The notes under the pieces were generated by a model, which was given only the letters and a program-made list of their open reading frames with translations, made no database searches and was not told the origin of the DNA. The position numbers were made by a program, and so were the translations under genes. A DNA stretch of 5,933 nucleotides from positions 1 to 5,933 of the forward strand of contig DAOVJH010000103.1 in the NCBI GenBank assembly GCA_030673345.1. The letters run 5' to 3'. Of this stretch, positions 1 through 5,837 are shown piece after piece; the first letter of the stretch is position 1; each line of letters opens with the position of its first letter. The stretch comes from Pseudomonadota bacterium. Its GTDB lineage: Bacteria; Pseudomonadota; Gammaproteobacteria; SZUA-229.

Positions 1-1434
1 AAAGTTAAAGAACGTATACTGGAATACCTCGCTGTGCAACAGCGGGTGAAGAAGTTAAAGGGCCCGATATTATGTCTGGTAGGTCCTCCAGGCGTTGGTA
101 AGACCTCATTAGGGCGTTCCATCGCAAGAGCGACCAATCGTAAATACACGCGTATGGCACTGGGTGGTGTACGTGATGAATCCGAGATCCGTGGTCACCG
201 CCGTACTTATATCGGCTCCTTACCTGGAAAAATCATTCAGAATCTGAGCAAGGTGGGCACACGTAATCCACTGTTCCTGCTCGATGAAATCGACAAGATG
301 GCAGCTGATTTTCGAGGGGATCCAGCTTCAGCATTACTGGAAGTGTTGGACCCTGAGCAAAACCATACGTTTGCCGACCATTACCTGGAAGTTGATTTCG
401 ACCTTTCAGATGTCATGTTCGTTGCTACTGCTAACAGTATGAATATCCCCGGTCCATTGTTAGACCGTATGGAAGTGATTCGTCTGCCTGGTTACACAGA
501 AGATGAGAAAGTGGAGATCGCAAAGAATTATTTATTGCCAAAACAGCAGAAAAATAACGGCCTGAAAGACGATGAACTGCAAATTACAGATGCAGCTCTG
601 CGCGATGTCGTTCGTTATTACACACGTGAAGCAGGTGTGCGCAGTATCGAGCGTGAGATCGCCAAGATCTGTCGTAAAGTCGTTAAGGAAGTTGTACTTA
701 ACAAGAAGAAAGCAGATTCTGTTACCAAGGTAACGCCAAAAACACTGGAAAAATATCTCGGTGTTAAACGCTTCCGTTATGGTGTTGCCGAAGACAATGA
801 TCAGATCGGTCAGGTTAACGGCCTGGCGTGGACAGAGGTCGGTGGTGAACTATTAACTATCGAATCTGCGGTCATGAGAGGCAAGGGCAAGCTTTCCTAT
901 ACAGGTCAGCTCGGTGATGTGATGCAGGAGTCAATTCAGGCCGCGATGACTGTTATTCGCAGCCGTGCATCTACCCTCGGTCTGCAACCTGATTTTCAGG
1001 ACAGTATCGATATCCATGTGCACGTGCCTGAAGGCGCAACGCCAAAAGATGGCCCAAGTGCCGGTGTTGGAATGTGTACGGCACTGGCCTCATCGATAAC
1101 CAGGAAACCGGTCAATGCGAACGTTGCCATGACGGGTGAGATTACCTTGCGCGGTGAAGTTTTACCTATCGGTGGGTTAAAAGAGAAGTTGCTGGCGGCT
1201 CATCGTGCAGGCATTAAGACTGTCTTGATCCCGCATGAAAATGAGAAAGATCTGGTGGAGATTCCAAAAAATATTTTAAGTAAACTTGATGTGAAACCAG
1301 TGCGTTGGATTGATGAAGTGCTGGAGATCGCATTAACTGAAATGCCTGAGCCACTAAAAGATGCTGAGAAAGGTGGTGAAAAGTCTTCAAGTTCTGCAAA
1401 AAATAAAAAAGCGGAAACCACGTTGCGACACTAG
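1..1434 (+). CDS. lon: ATP-dependent serine protease Lon, C-terminal 477 residues (5' end outside window)
   Basis: Lon is a cytoplasmic homohexameric AAA+ protease that unfolds and degrades misfolded and regulatory proteins. The reading frame is open from base 1 ([12 protein letters not shown]...), so the gene enters from the left; a GTG at 34 is internal and not the start. Compared with E. coli Lon (784 residues), roughly the first 330 are missing: the substrate-binding N-domain and coiled coil. Visible residue numbering: Walker A GPPGVGKT at 28-35 (bases 82-105), Walker B LFLLDE at 91-96 (bases 271-288), sensor-1 Asn at 145 in ATANS, then the helical subdomain, then the protease domain from about 272. 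The catalytic dyad is intact: Ser353 in PKDGPSAG (codon 1057-1059) and Lys396 in GGLKEKLL (codon 1186-1188). The last 30 or so residues form a Ser/Lys-rich low-complexity tail. The gene ends in TAG and has its own terminator downstream. Identification is very secure; regulation cannot be judged without the 5' end. Confidence 0.98.
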   Translation, partial: KVKERILEYLAVQQRVKKLKGPILCLVGPPGVGKTSLGRSIARATNRKYTRMALGGVRDESEIRGHRRTYIGSLPGKIIQNLSKVGTRNPLFLLDEIDKMAADFRGDPASALLEVLDPEQNHTFADHYLEVDFDLSDVMFVATANSMNIPGPLLDRMEVIRLPGYTEDEKVEIAKNYLLPKQQKNNGLKDDELQITDAALRDVVRYYTREAGVRSIEREIAKICRKVVKEVVLNKKKADSVTKVTPKTLEKYLGVKRFRYGVAEDNDQIGQVNGLAWTEVGGELLTIESAVMRGKGKLSYTGQLGDVMQESIQAAMTVIRSRASTLGLQPDFQDSIDIHVHVPEGATPKDGPSAGVGMCTALASSITRKPVNANVAMTGEITLRGEVLPIGGLKEKLLAAHRAGIKTVLIPHENEKDLVEIPKNILSKLDVKPVRWIDEVLEIALTEMPEPLKDAEKGGEKSSSSAKNKKAETTLRH

Positions 1435-1520
1435 TTTTCCTGTCAGAAACCGTATAGCAGTATTTGCTACATATAACTTATTATTATATAGCTAATTACT
1501 TCTTTACTTTGTGTCTAAGT

Positions 1521-1554
1521 AAGCCAACGCATTTATCAATGCGTTGGCTTTTTT
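1521..1554 (+). terminator. Rho-independent terminator of lon
   Basis: A perfect 13-bp stem, 1521-1533 paired with 1538-1550 (core GCCAACGC/GCGTTGGC), closes on the 4-nt loop TATC and runs into six T residues at 1549-1554. It lies 87 nt after the lon stop codon and just upstream of the hupB promoter, so it separates the two units. The stem begins with AA, giving only a weak U-tract in the reverse direction. No gene faces it from the other side. Confidence 0.93.
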
Positions 1555-1599
1555 ATTTGTAAAAATCGCTGAAATACCAGTGTTTTTGCAGGTTTGGCG

Positions 1600-1628
1600 T
1601 TGACACACTGATTAACTCACTGTATAAA
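1600..1628 (+). promoter_or_regulatory. Sigma70 promoter of hupB (and probably the two tRNAs)
   Basis: A perfect -35 box TTGACA (1600-1605) and a -10 box TATAAA (1623-1628, five of six consensus bases) are separated by the ideal 17 bp. Transcription should start near 1633-1637, giving a leader of about 125 nt before the hupB ATG. The bases between the -10 box and the start point are TCCCGC, a GC-rich discriminator of the kind found in ppGpp-repressed stable-RNA promoters. The box match is seen directly; the start point and stringent control are inferred. No clear extended -10 (TGn) motif is present, as the TG directly abuts the hexamer. Confidence 0.85.
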
Positions 1629-1760
1629 TCCCGCTTAGTAAAACTTTGCTAGTAACCTTTACCTGGTTCCTGATTATCTTGGTCAGAAATCAAAATTAAA
1701 ATAATAACTTCTACATCGTTTGTCTATTATAAAAAAATCACCTGAACATGGGAGTATTCA

Positions 1761-2033
1761 ATGAATAAAACAGAACTTACAGATGCAGTTGCAGAATCAA
1801 CAGGCATGACTAAAGCTGATGCTGCACGTGCAGTAGACTCAGTACTTGGCACAATCACTGACAGCCTTGCTAAAGGCGAACAGGTTGGTGTTGTTGGCTT
1901 CGGTACATTCCTGGTACGTGACCGTGCAGCACGCACAGGACGCAATCCACAGACAGGCGCAGAGATTCAAATTGCTGCTGCAAAAGTTCCTGCATTTAAG
2001 CCTGGTAAAGCACTAAAAGATGCAGTAAACTAG
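1761..2033 (+). CDS. hupB: DNA-binding protein HU-beta
   Basis: HU is a small basic nucleoid protein that binds DNA as a dimer without strict sequence specificity and bends it, affecting supercoiling, replication and repair. The product has 90 residues, the exact family length. It shows the helical dimerisation part (1-45), the GFGTF turn at 46-50, and the DNA-binding beta-arm RTGRNPQTG at 58-66 with the intercalating Pro63, followed by [19 protein letters not shown] at 72-90. The N-terminus MNKTEL and the C-terminus are close to E. coli HU-beta, and its place directly after lon supports hupB rather than hupA or an IHF subunit. The ATG is preceded by GGGAG at 1750-1754, six bases away. Alanine codons are mostly GCA/GCT, which suggests selection for high expression. 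Two tRNA genes follow 28 nt downstream with no terminator between. Confidence 0.97.
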   Translation: MNKTELTDAVAESTGMTKADAARAVDSVLGTITDSLAKGEQVGVVGFGTFLVRDRAARTGRNPQTGAEIQIAAAKVPAFKPGKALKDAVN

Positions 2034-2061
2034 CGCGCCTTCCGCAAGGGAGCCAAGTTAT

Positions 2062-2137
2062 GGGTGCTTAGCTCAGCTGGTAGAGCGTCGCCCTTACAAG
2101 GCGAATGTCGGGGGTTCGACTCCCTCAGCACCCACCA
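2062..2137 (+). tRNA. tRNA-Val (anticodon TAC)
   Basis: A complete 76-nt cloverleaf. The acceptor stem GGGTGCT (2062-2068) pairs with AGCACCC (2127-2133); A is the discriminator base at 2134 and CCA is encoded at 2135-2137. The D arm is GCTC/GAGC (2071-2074/2083-2086). The anticodon stem TCGCC/GGCGA (2088-2092/2100-2104) holds the loop CTTACAA with anticodon TAC at 2095-2097. The T loop is TTCGACT (2115-2121) on a five-pair stem containing one G-T wobble. It reads valine GUA/GUG codons and probably others by modified U34. It lies between hupB and tRNA-Asp and has no promoter of its own that I can see. Confidence 0.98.
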
Positions 2138-2142
2138 AGTAC

Positions 2143-2219
2143 GGACCGGTAGTTCAGCTGGTTAGAATGCCGGCCTGTCACGCCGGAGGTCGCGGGTTCA
2201 AATCCCGTCCGGTCCGCCA
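2143..2219 (+). tRNA. tRNA-Asp (anticodon GTC)
   Basis: A complete 77-nt cloverleaf starting 5 nt after tRNA-Val, so the two are surely co-transcribed and separated by processing. The acceptor stem GGACCGG (2143-2149) pairs with CCGGTCC (2209-2215); the discriminator is G2216, the expected aspartate identity base, and CCA is encoded at 2217-2219. The anticodon stem CCGGC/GCCGG (2170-2174/2182-2186) carries the loop CTGTCAC with anticodon GTC at 2177-2179. It reads GAC and GAU. Its sequence is close to E. coli tRNA-Asp across the D and T arms. Confidence 0.98.
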
Positions 2220-2231
2220 TATTTAAGACTG

Positions 2232-2273
2232 TGCCGTATCGAGGTTAACCTTAACAAGTTGCCTTGTGCGGCA
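2232..2273 (+). other. Possible folded element just after the tRNA pair
   Basis: The outer arms TGCCG (2232-2236) and CGGCA (2269-2273) can pair. Between them lie a perfect 10-nt palindrome AGGTTAACCT (2242-2251) and a small hairpin ACAAG-TTGC-CTTGT (2254-2267). No T tract follows, so this is not a standard intrinsic terminator. It could be a 3' trailer structure of the tRNA transcript, a Rho-linked end, or chance. Only the pairing is observed. Confidence 0.3.
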
Positions 2274-2427
2274 TGCGTCATAAATATATTCTATAAAAAT
2301 TTCCAGAATCGTGTAGTTCATTAGACTTGGTTCAATCGTCCGATAGTTTTATTTCACTGACTGTATCTGTTTGCTCGTGTGCAAGAAATTATTTTCCCCT
2401 GACATCATAAAAGCGCGGTGATTTAGG

Positions 2428-2433
2428 TATAAT
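2428..2433 (+). promoter_or_regulatory. Probable -10 box of the ppiD promoter
   Basis: A perfect TATAAT lies 57 nt before the ppiD ATG, which would start transcription near 2440 and leave a leader of about 50 nt. The -35 region is poor: with a 17-bp spacer it reads TCATAA. An activator may therefore be needed, or the box may be fortuitous in AT-rich sequence. E. coli ppiD is known to respond to envelope stress (Cpx) and sigma32; I see no convincing sigma32 boxes here. Confidence 0.45.
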
Positions 2434-2490
2434 CCTTCATCCCTGTAAATTTCCGGGTTTTTACAAAACAAACTAGAAAGTAGAAAAACT

Positions 2491-4380
2491 ATGTTACAAG
2501 CTATCAATGATCGTATTAAAGGTTGGTTAGGTATTGTTATCGTTGTGCTGATTGGTCTGCCTTTCGCACTCTGGGGCATCCAGTCATATTTCGATGATTC
2601 AGGACCACGATATGCTGCAAAGGTTAATGATTCGGAAATAACAGCGAATGAATTTGAGCGTTCGGTTTCTATCCAGCGTCAGTCCATGCTGCGTCAGAAC
2701 GGTGGCAAGCTTTCAATAGATGAAAATGTACTGCGTGAGCGTACTCTGACACAGATGATCAATCAGCGTCTCCTCGAAGAGGTGACTTACGAAAATGGTT
2801 ACCGCATTTCTGACGGTATCTTGAGTGACAGAATCAGACAGCTATTTACGGTTGATGGTGTTTTTGACCGTAACCGTTTTGAGGCAAGCGTGGCTTCGAT
2901 CGGAATGAATATACCGATGTACGAGCATTCGCTGAGAAGTGAATTAAGATTGCAGCAGATGCAATCAGCGATCGTAAATTCTTCATTTGTCACCAAAGAA
3001 AATGTCAACAGGCTTGCTTCATTAAGCGAGCAAACACGTGATATCAGCGTACTGACATTTAATCTGGATCATTACTCAACTGTCGCAGGATCTACATCAG
3101 AAGAGATCAAGCAGTACTATGATACTAATCTGCAGCGTTTTATGATGCCTGAGAAAATGAAGCTTGATTATGTCGAAATTACTTCAGATGCATTAGCGGC
3201 TGATGTCGAAATCGATGAACAGATGATTAAAAAGATGTATGACGATTATGCAGCAAGTGTTGCGGGTCGGGAAGAACGTAGAGCCAGTCATATACTGATT
3301 CAGACCGCTGACGATAAAGCAGCTGCACAGATCAAGATCGAATCTCTGAGAAAAGAACTGGAGCAGGGAGCTGATTTTGCTGAGCTGGCGAAAAAACATT
3401 CGCAGGATCCAGGTTCCGCGGTCAATGGTGGCGATCTTGACTGGGTTGCCTTAGGTGAGATGGTCAAACCATTTGAGCAGGCATTGTTCAGCATGGAAAA
3501 GGGTGCCGTCAGTGATGTGGTCGAAACACAGTTCGGTTATCACATAATTAAACTTGCCGATATCCGAAGTGAGGCCGCCATACCATTAGGCGTAAAACGT
3601 TACGAATTCGAGGACGAGATAAAAGCTGACAGCGTAGCGTCGTTATTTTATGACTTGAGCGAGAGGCTTGCATCTACTGCTTATGAAAATCCTGACAATC
3701 TCGATGTAGTAGTGGAAGACCTCGGGCTCAAAGTTAAAACCAGTGATTATTTCTCTCAATCAAAAGGCGAAGGTATTGCAGAAAATGAGAAAGTTCGGAA
3801 TATTGCTTTTTCTGCGCTGGTGCTCGAACAGGGAAGTAATAGTGACATCATCGAGATCAGTCCGACACATGTTGTCGTCGTACGTCTGAATGAACACGTT
3901 CCTGCAACCGCCATTCCGCTAGAGACCGTGAGCTCCAGGATAGAAAATATTTTAAAAGTACAGGCTGGTCATAAACAGACCATGGCCGCGGCATTAGATG
4001 TTAAAGAAAAAATCAAAGCCGGTGAGTCAGTCGATAGTCTGAAAAATGATGGAATCAAAGTCGAAAACATAGCATCTCTGGGCCGCACTGATAGTGTGCG
4101 AGTAAGCGATCCCTCGATCTTGCATAACGCATTCGATATGATGCTTGCGCCGGAGGGCGAAGTGTCTGTGAAAGCGGTTGATCTGATCTCCGGTGATGTT
4201 GCATTGATAGTGCTGGAGAAAGTGAATTTGTCCGACAATATTTTGCAGAGCCGTCTGGATATCGTGAAGAGTGAAGCGCTAAGAGAAAATGCAATTCGTG
4301 ACTTCTCTAGTGCGTTGCTCGTGATCAAAGAGTCTGCAGACATCCAAAGAAACATGAACCTGGTCAATAAAACAAACTGA
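2491..4380 (+). CDS. ppiD: Periplasmic folding chaperone PpiD, membrane-anchored parvulin-domain protein
   Basis: PpiD is anchored in the inner membrane near the SecYEG translocon and helps newly exported proteins leave it and fold. The 629 residues match the family (about 620). MLQAINDRIKGW is the usual short cytoplasmic start, followed by one uncleaved membrane helix at about 12-30 (GIVIVVLIGLPFALWGI). Residues about 35-240 form the SurA-like N-terminal chaperone region, rich in charged helices. A parvulin domain spans about 262-357: ASHIL at 265-269, GADFAELAKKHS at 293-304, GGDLDW at 313-318, MVKPF at 324-328 and FGYHIIKL at 348-355. The C-terminal 270 residues complete the chaperone cradle. 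Both parvulin histidines (267, 351) are present, so isomerase activity is possible, unlike in E. coli PpiD as I recall it. The ATG is supported by the family N-terminus; its ribosome site is weak (GAAAG at 2476-2480). Position after lon-hupB is the classic one. Confidence 0.95.
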   Translation: MLQAINDRIKGWLGIVIVVLIGLPFALWGIQSYFDDSGPRYAAKVNDSEITANEFERSVSIQRQSMLRQNGGKLSIDENVLRERTLTQMINQRLLEEVTYENGYRISDGILSDRIRQLFTVDGVFDRNRFEASVASIGMNIPMYEHSLRSELRLQQMQSAIVNSSFVTKENVNRLASLSEQTRDISVLTFNLDHYSTVAGSTSEEIKQYYDTNLQRFMMPEKMKLDYVEITSDALAADVEIDEQMIKKMYDDYAASVAGREERRASHILIQTADDKAAAQIKIESLRKELEQGADFAELAKKHSQDPGSAVNGGDLDWVALGEMVKPFEQALFSMEKGAVSDVVETQFGYHIIKLADIRSEAAIPLGVKRYEFEDEIKADSVASLFYDLSERLASTAYENPDNLDVVVEDLGLKVKTSDYFSQSKGEGIAENEKVRNIAFSALVLEQGSNSDIIEISPTHVVVVRLNEHVPATAIPLETVSSRIENILKVQAGHKQTMAAALDVKEKIKAGESVDSLKNDGIKVENIASLGRTDSVRVSDPSILHNAFDMMLAPEGEVSVKAVDLISGDVALIVLEKVNLSDNILQSRLDIVKSEALRENAIRDFSSALLVIKESADIQRNMNLVNKTN

Positions 4381-4453
4381 TCGCTGATCTTTGTTTTTGC
4401 TTCGGGTTCGATATACAGCCCGGGTACCTGATCAGAGTGTCTGTCATCTAAAT

Positions 4454-4460
4454 AGAGGAG
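4454..4460 (+). promoter_or_regulatory. Ribosome binding site that fixes the GTG start of the symporter
   Basis: AGAGGAG is a strong Shine-Dalgarno match ending six bases before the GTG at 4467. A second in-frame GTG at 4473 would sit 12 bases away, which is less favourable, and no in-frame ATG occurs until residue 54, well inside the second membrane segment. The site therefore supports 4467 as the start. Confidence 0.85.
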
Positions 4461-4466
4461 TGTGTT

Positions 4467-5735
4467 GTGGCAGTGAATAAAATTGCTTTGCACTGGCAGA
4501 TACTTATCGCGCTAGGTCTTGCGGTGGTCACAGGACTCGTCCTTGATGAATCTTCTACGATCTTTGGCATCTCTTTCTTTTCTATCTTTGTTTTTTTCGG
4601 TACATTATTTCTTAATGCCTTAAAGATGCTTATCGTGCCTCTCGTTACGGCATCGATCATCACCGGTATGATGGGTCTCAATAGCGACACTCTGGGCCGC
4701 CTGGGTACTAAAACCATACTGTATTACGCTTCTACCAGCCTGGTTGCTATATTGATTGGATTGTTCTTCGTCAACCTGCTGCAGCCGGGCATCATCGATG
4801 GTGAGCCTGCGCGCGATATCATAGGTCTTTCCTCACAGACAGAGGAGGTAGTCAGCAATGTAGGGGACAAAGGGGCTGGCGATATTGCAGAGGTGTTGCT
4901 TCGTATGGTGCCGCCTAATATCGTAACAGCTGCTGCTGAAGGGCAGATGCTGGGGCTGATCTTTTTTAGTCTGATCTTCGGTTTTTTTGTATCCAGGTTA
5001 AAAGGTGCTCCAGCACAGGCGCATAAAAATTTCTGGCAGGGGCTGCTCAATATCATGATGATGATGACCGAACTCATTATGAAATTTGCGCCGATCGGTG
5101 TCTTTGCACTGGTTACAAAAGTAATCATGGTGTCTGGTATTGATGCCTTTGAACCTCTGGCGCTATTCTTCGTGAGCGTCATCCTGGCACTGGGTGTGCA
5201 CTTACTATTATTTCTTCCCGCTATATTGCGTTATCTGGCCCGCGTTTCTCCGACGAAACACTTTAAAGCGATGCTGCCAGCATTGTTGACCGCGTTTTCC
5301 ACCAGTTCTTCTTCGGCTACATTGCCTATTACGATGGACTGCGTTGAAAATCGAGCAGGTGTTTCTAACCAGGTATCTGGTTTTACCCTGCCATTAGGTG
5401 CAACCATTAATATGGATGGTACCGCTTTATATGAATGCGTAGCCGCGATGTTCATAGCGCAGGCTTACGGCATCTCACTGGACATAACCACCCAGTTCAC
5501 CATCGTTCTGGTCGCGCTGTTAACCTCTATCGGTGTTGCAGGCATACCATCGGCAAGCCTGGTTGCGATCACTATCATATTGGCTGCTATCGGTTTGCCG
5601 CTAGAAGCTATCGGTTTGATCCTGGTGGTTGATCGTGTGCTGGACATGTGCCGAACTGCGGTGAATGTGTTCAGTGATTCTTGCGCCGCGGTTACTATCG
5701 CACGGCTCGAAGGTGAAGAAACACGCCTGTTGTAG
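4467..5735 (+). CDS. Dicarboxylate/amino acid:cation symporter (DAACS/SLC1 family, GltP/GltPh-like)
   Basis: This is an inner-membrane secondary transporter that takes up an acidic amino acid or C4-dicarboxylate with cations. The 422 residues fit the family (archaeal GltPh is about 420). Seen in order: a start typical of the family, KIALHWQILIALGL; LNALKMLIVPLV at 49-60; hairpin 1 with a serine-rich turn AFSTSSSSATLP at 276-287; NMDGT at 315-319 in transmembrane segment 7; hairpin 2 with GVAGIPSAS at 356-364; and DRVLDMCRTAVNVFSD at 389-404 in segment 8. By alignment with GltPh, Asp393 (amino-group contact), Arg396 (side-chain carboxylate contact), Asn400 and Asp404 (sodium sites) are all kept. 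This favours glutamate or aspartate, probably with Na+, over neutral substrates; a dicarboxylate such as succinate cannot be excluded. It starts 86 nt after ppiD on the same strand with no clear terminator between, so some read-through is possible. No full promoter is evident in that gap. Confidence 0.93.
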   Translation: MAVNKIALHWQILIALGLAVVTGLVLDESSTIFGISFFSIFVFFGTLFLNALKMLIVPLVTASIITGMMGLNSDTLGRLGTKTILYYASTSLVAILIGLFFVNLLQPGIIDGEPARDIIGLSSQTEEVVSNVGDKGAGDIAEVLLRMVPPNIVTAAAEGQMLGLIFFSLIFGFFVSRLKGAPAQAHKNFWQGLLNIMMMMTELIMKFAPIGVFALVTKVIMVSGIDAFEPLALFFVSVILALGVHLLLFLPAILRYLARVSPTKHFKAMLPALLTAFSTSSSSATLPITMDCVENRAGVSNQVSGFTLPLGATINMDGTALYECVAAMFIAQAYGISLDITTQFTIVLVALLTSIGVAGIPSASLVAITIILAAIGLPLEAIGLILVVDRVLDMCRTAVNVFSDSCAAVTIARLEGEETRLL

Positions 5736-5769
5736 GCAGCTAAATTATATCTGGAAATATTTTTGAACA

Positions 5770-5825
5770 GTTCCAGCCAATAAAAAAGGACAGCTATAAA
5801 GCTGTCCTTTTTTATTGGCTGGAAC
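5770..5825. terminator. Perfect 26-bp inverted repeat, bidirectional terminator between convergent genes
   Basis: Bases 5770-5795 are the exact reverse complement of 5800-5825, with a 4-nt loop (ATAA). The inner core GGACAGCT/AGCTGTCC is flanked by six A on the left (5782-5787) and six T on the right (5808-5813), so each strand reads as a stem followed by a U tract. An outer stem, GTTCCAGCCAAT and its complement, extends the hairpin. It begins 34 nt after the symporter stop and ends 12 nt from the stop of the convergent fabI, the expected place for a shared two-way terminator. The outer 12 bp are more than termination needs. Confidence 0.92.
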
Positions 5826-5837
5826 AGGACGGGGATT

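Larger units (their letters stand above)
1435..1760. other. lon-hupB intergenic region (326 nt)
   Basis: No gene is visible on either strand. In order it holds an AT-rich stretch after the lon stop, with only a short 5-bp hairpin near 1455-1469; the lon terminator at 1521-1554; about 45 nt with A and T tracts at 1561-1565 and 1583-1587; the hupB promoter at 1600-1628; and an AT-rich leader up to the hupB ribosome binding site GGGAG at 1750-1754. The arrangement shows that lon and hupB are separate transcription units read in the same direction. Confidence 0.85.

Noticed and set aside
34..36. GTG at base 34 as a lon start
   Set aside because: The frame is open to base 1 and the upstream residues ([11 protein letters not shown]) match Lon, so the true start lies outside the window.
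1200..1421. Two small reverse-strand frames under the 3' end of lon
   Set aside because: They lie fully inside lon coding sequence and have no start signals or family features.
2292..2297. TATAAA as a further ppiD promoter -10 box
   Set aside because: The matching -35 position reads CGGCAT at 17 bp spacing, and the stretch is generally AT-rich, so chance is likely.
2143..2300. tRNA-Asp 3' end as an integration site for a mobile element
   Set aside because: No direct repeat of the tRNA end, integrase or foreign genes follow within the window; ordinary ppiD comes next.
2395..2402. TCCCCTGA as a sigma32 (heat shock) -10 element for ppiD
   Set aside because: It fits CCCCATNT poorly and no CTTGAA-like -35 element lies at the right distance.
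2349..2579. Reverse-strand frame of 76 codons spanning the ppiD upstream region
   Set aside because: It overlaps the conserved ppiD N-terminus and the likely ppiD promoter; no motif or ribosome site supports it.
3969..4493. Open frame of 174 codons on the reverse strand across the end of ppiD
   Set aside because: It is antisense to conserved ppiD sequence, extends over the symporter start signals, has no recognisable protein features, and lacks a convincing ribosome binding site. It is a shadow of the real gene.
5053..5070. Tandem ATG repeats in the symporter gene
   Set aside because: They encode a methionine run (MMMM) in a membrane segment where the family is often Met-rich; too short to be a notable repeat.
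4724..5182. Open frame of 152 codons on the reverse strand inside the symporter gene
   Set aside because: It overlaps a well-identified membrane transporter in full; its Ser/Thr/Ile/Pro-rich translation is what the antisense of hydrophobic codons gives.
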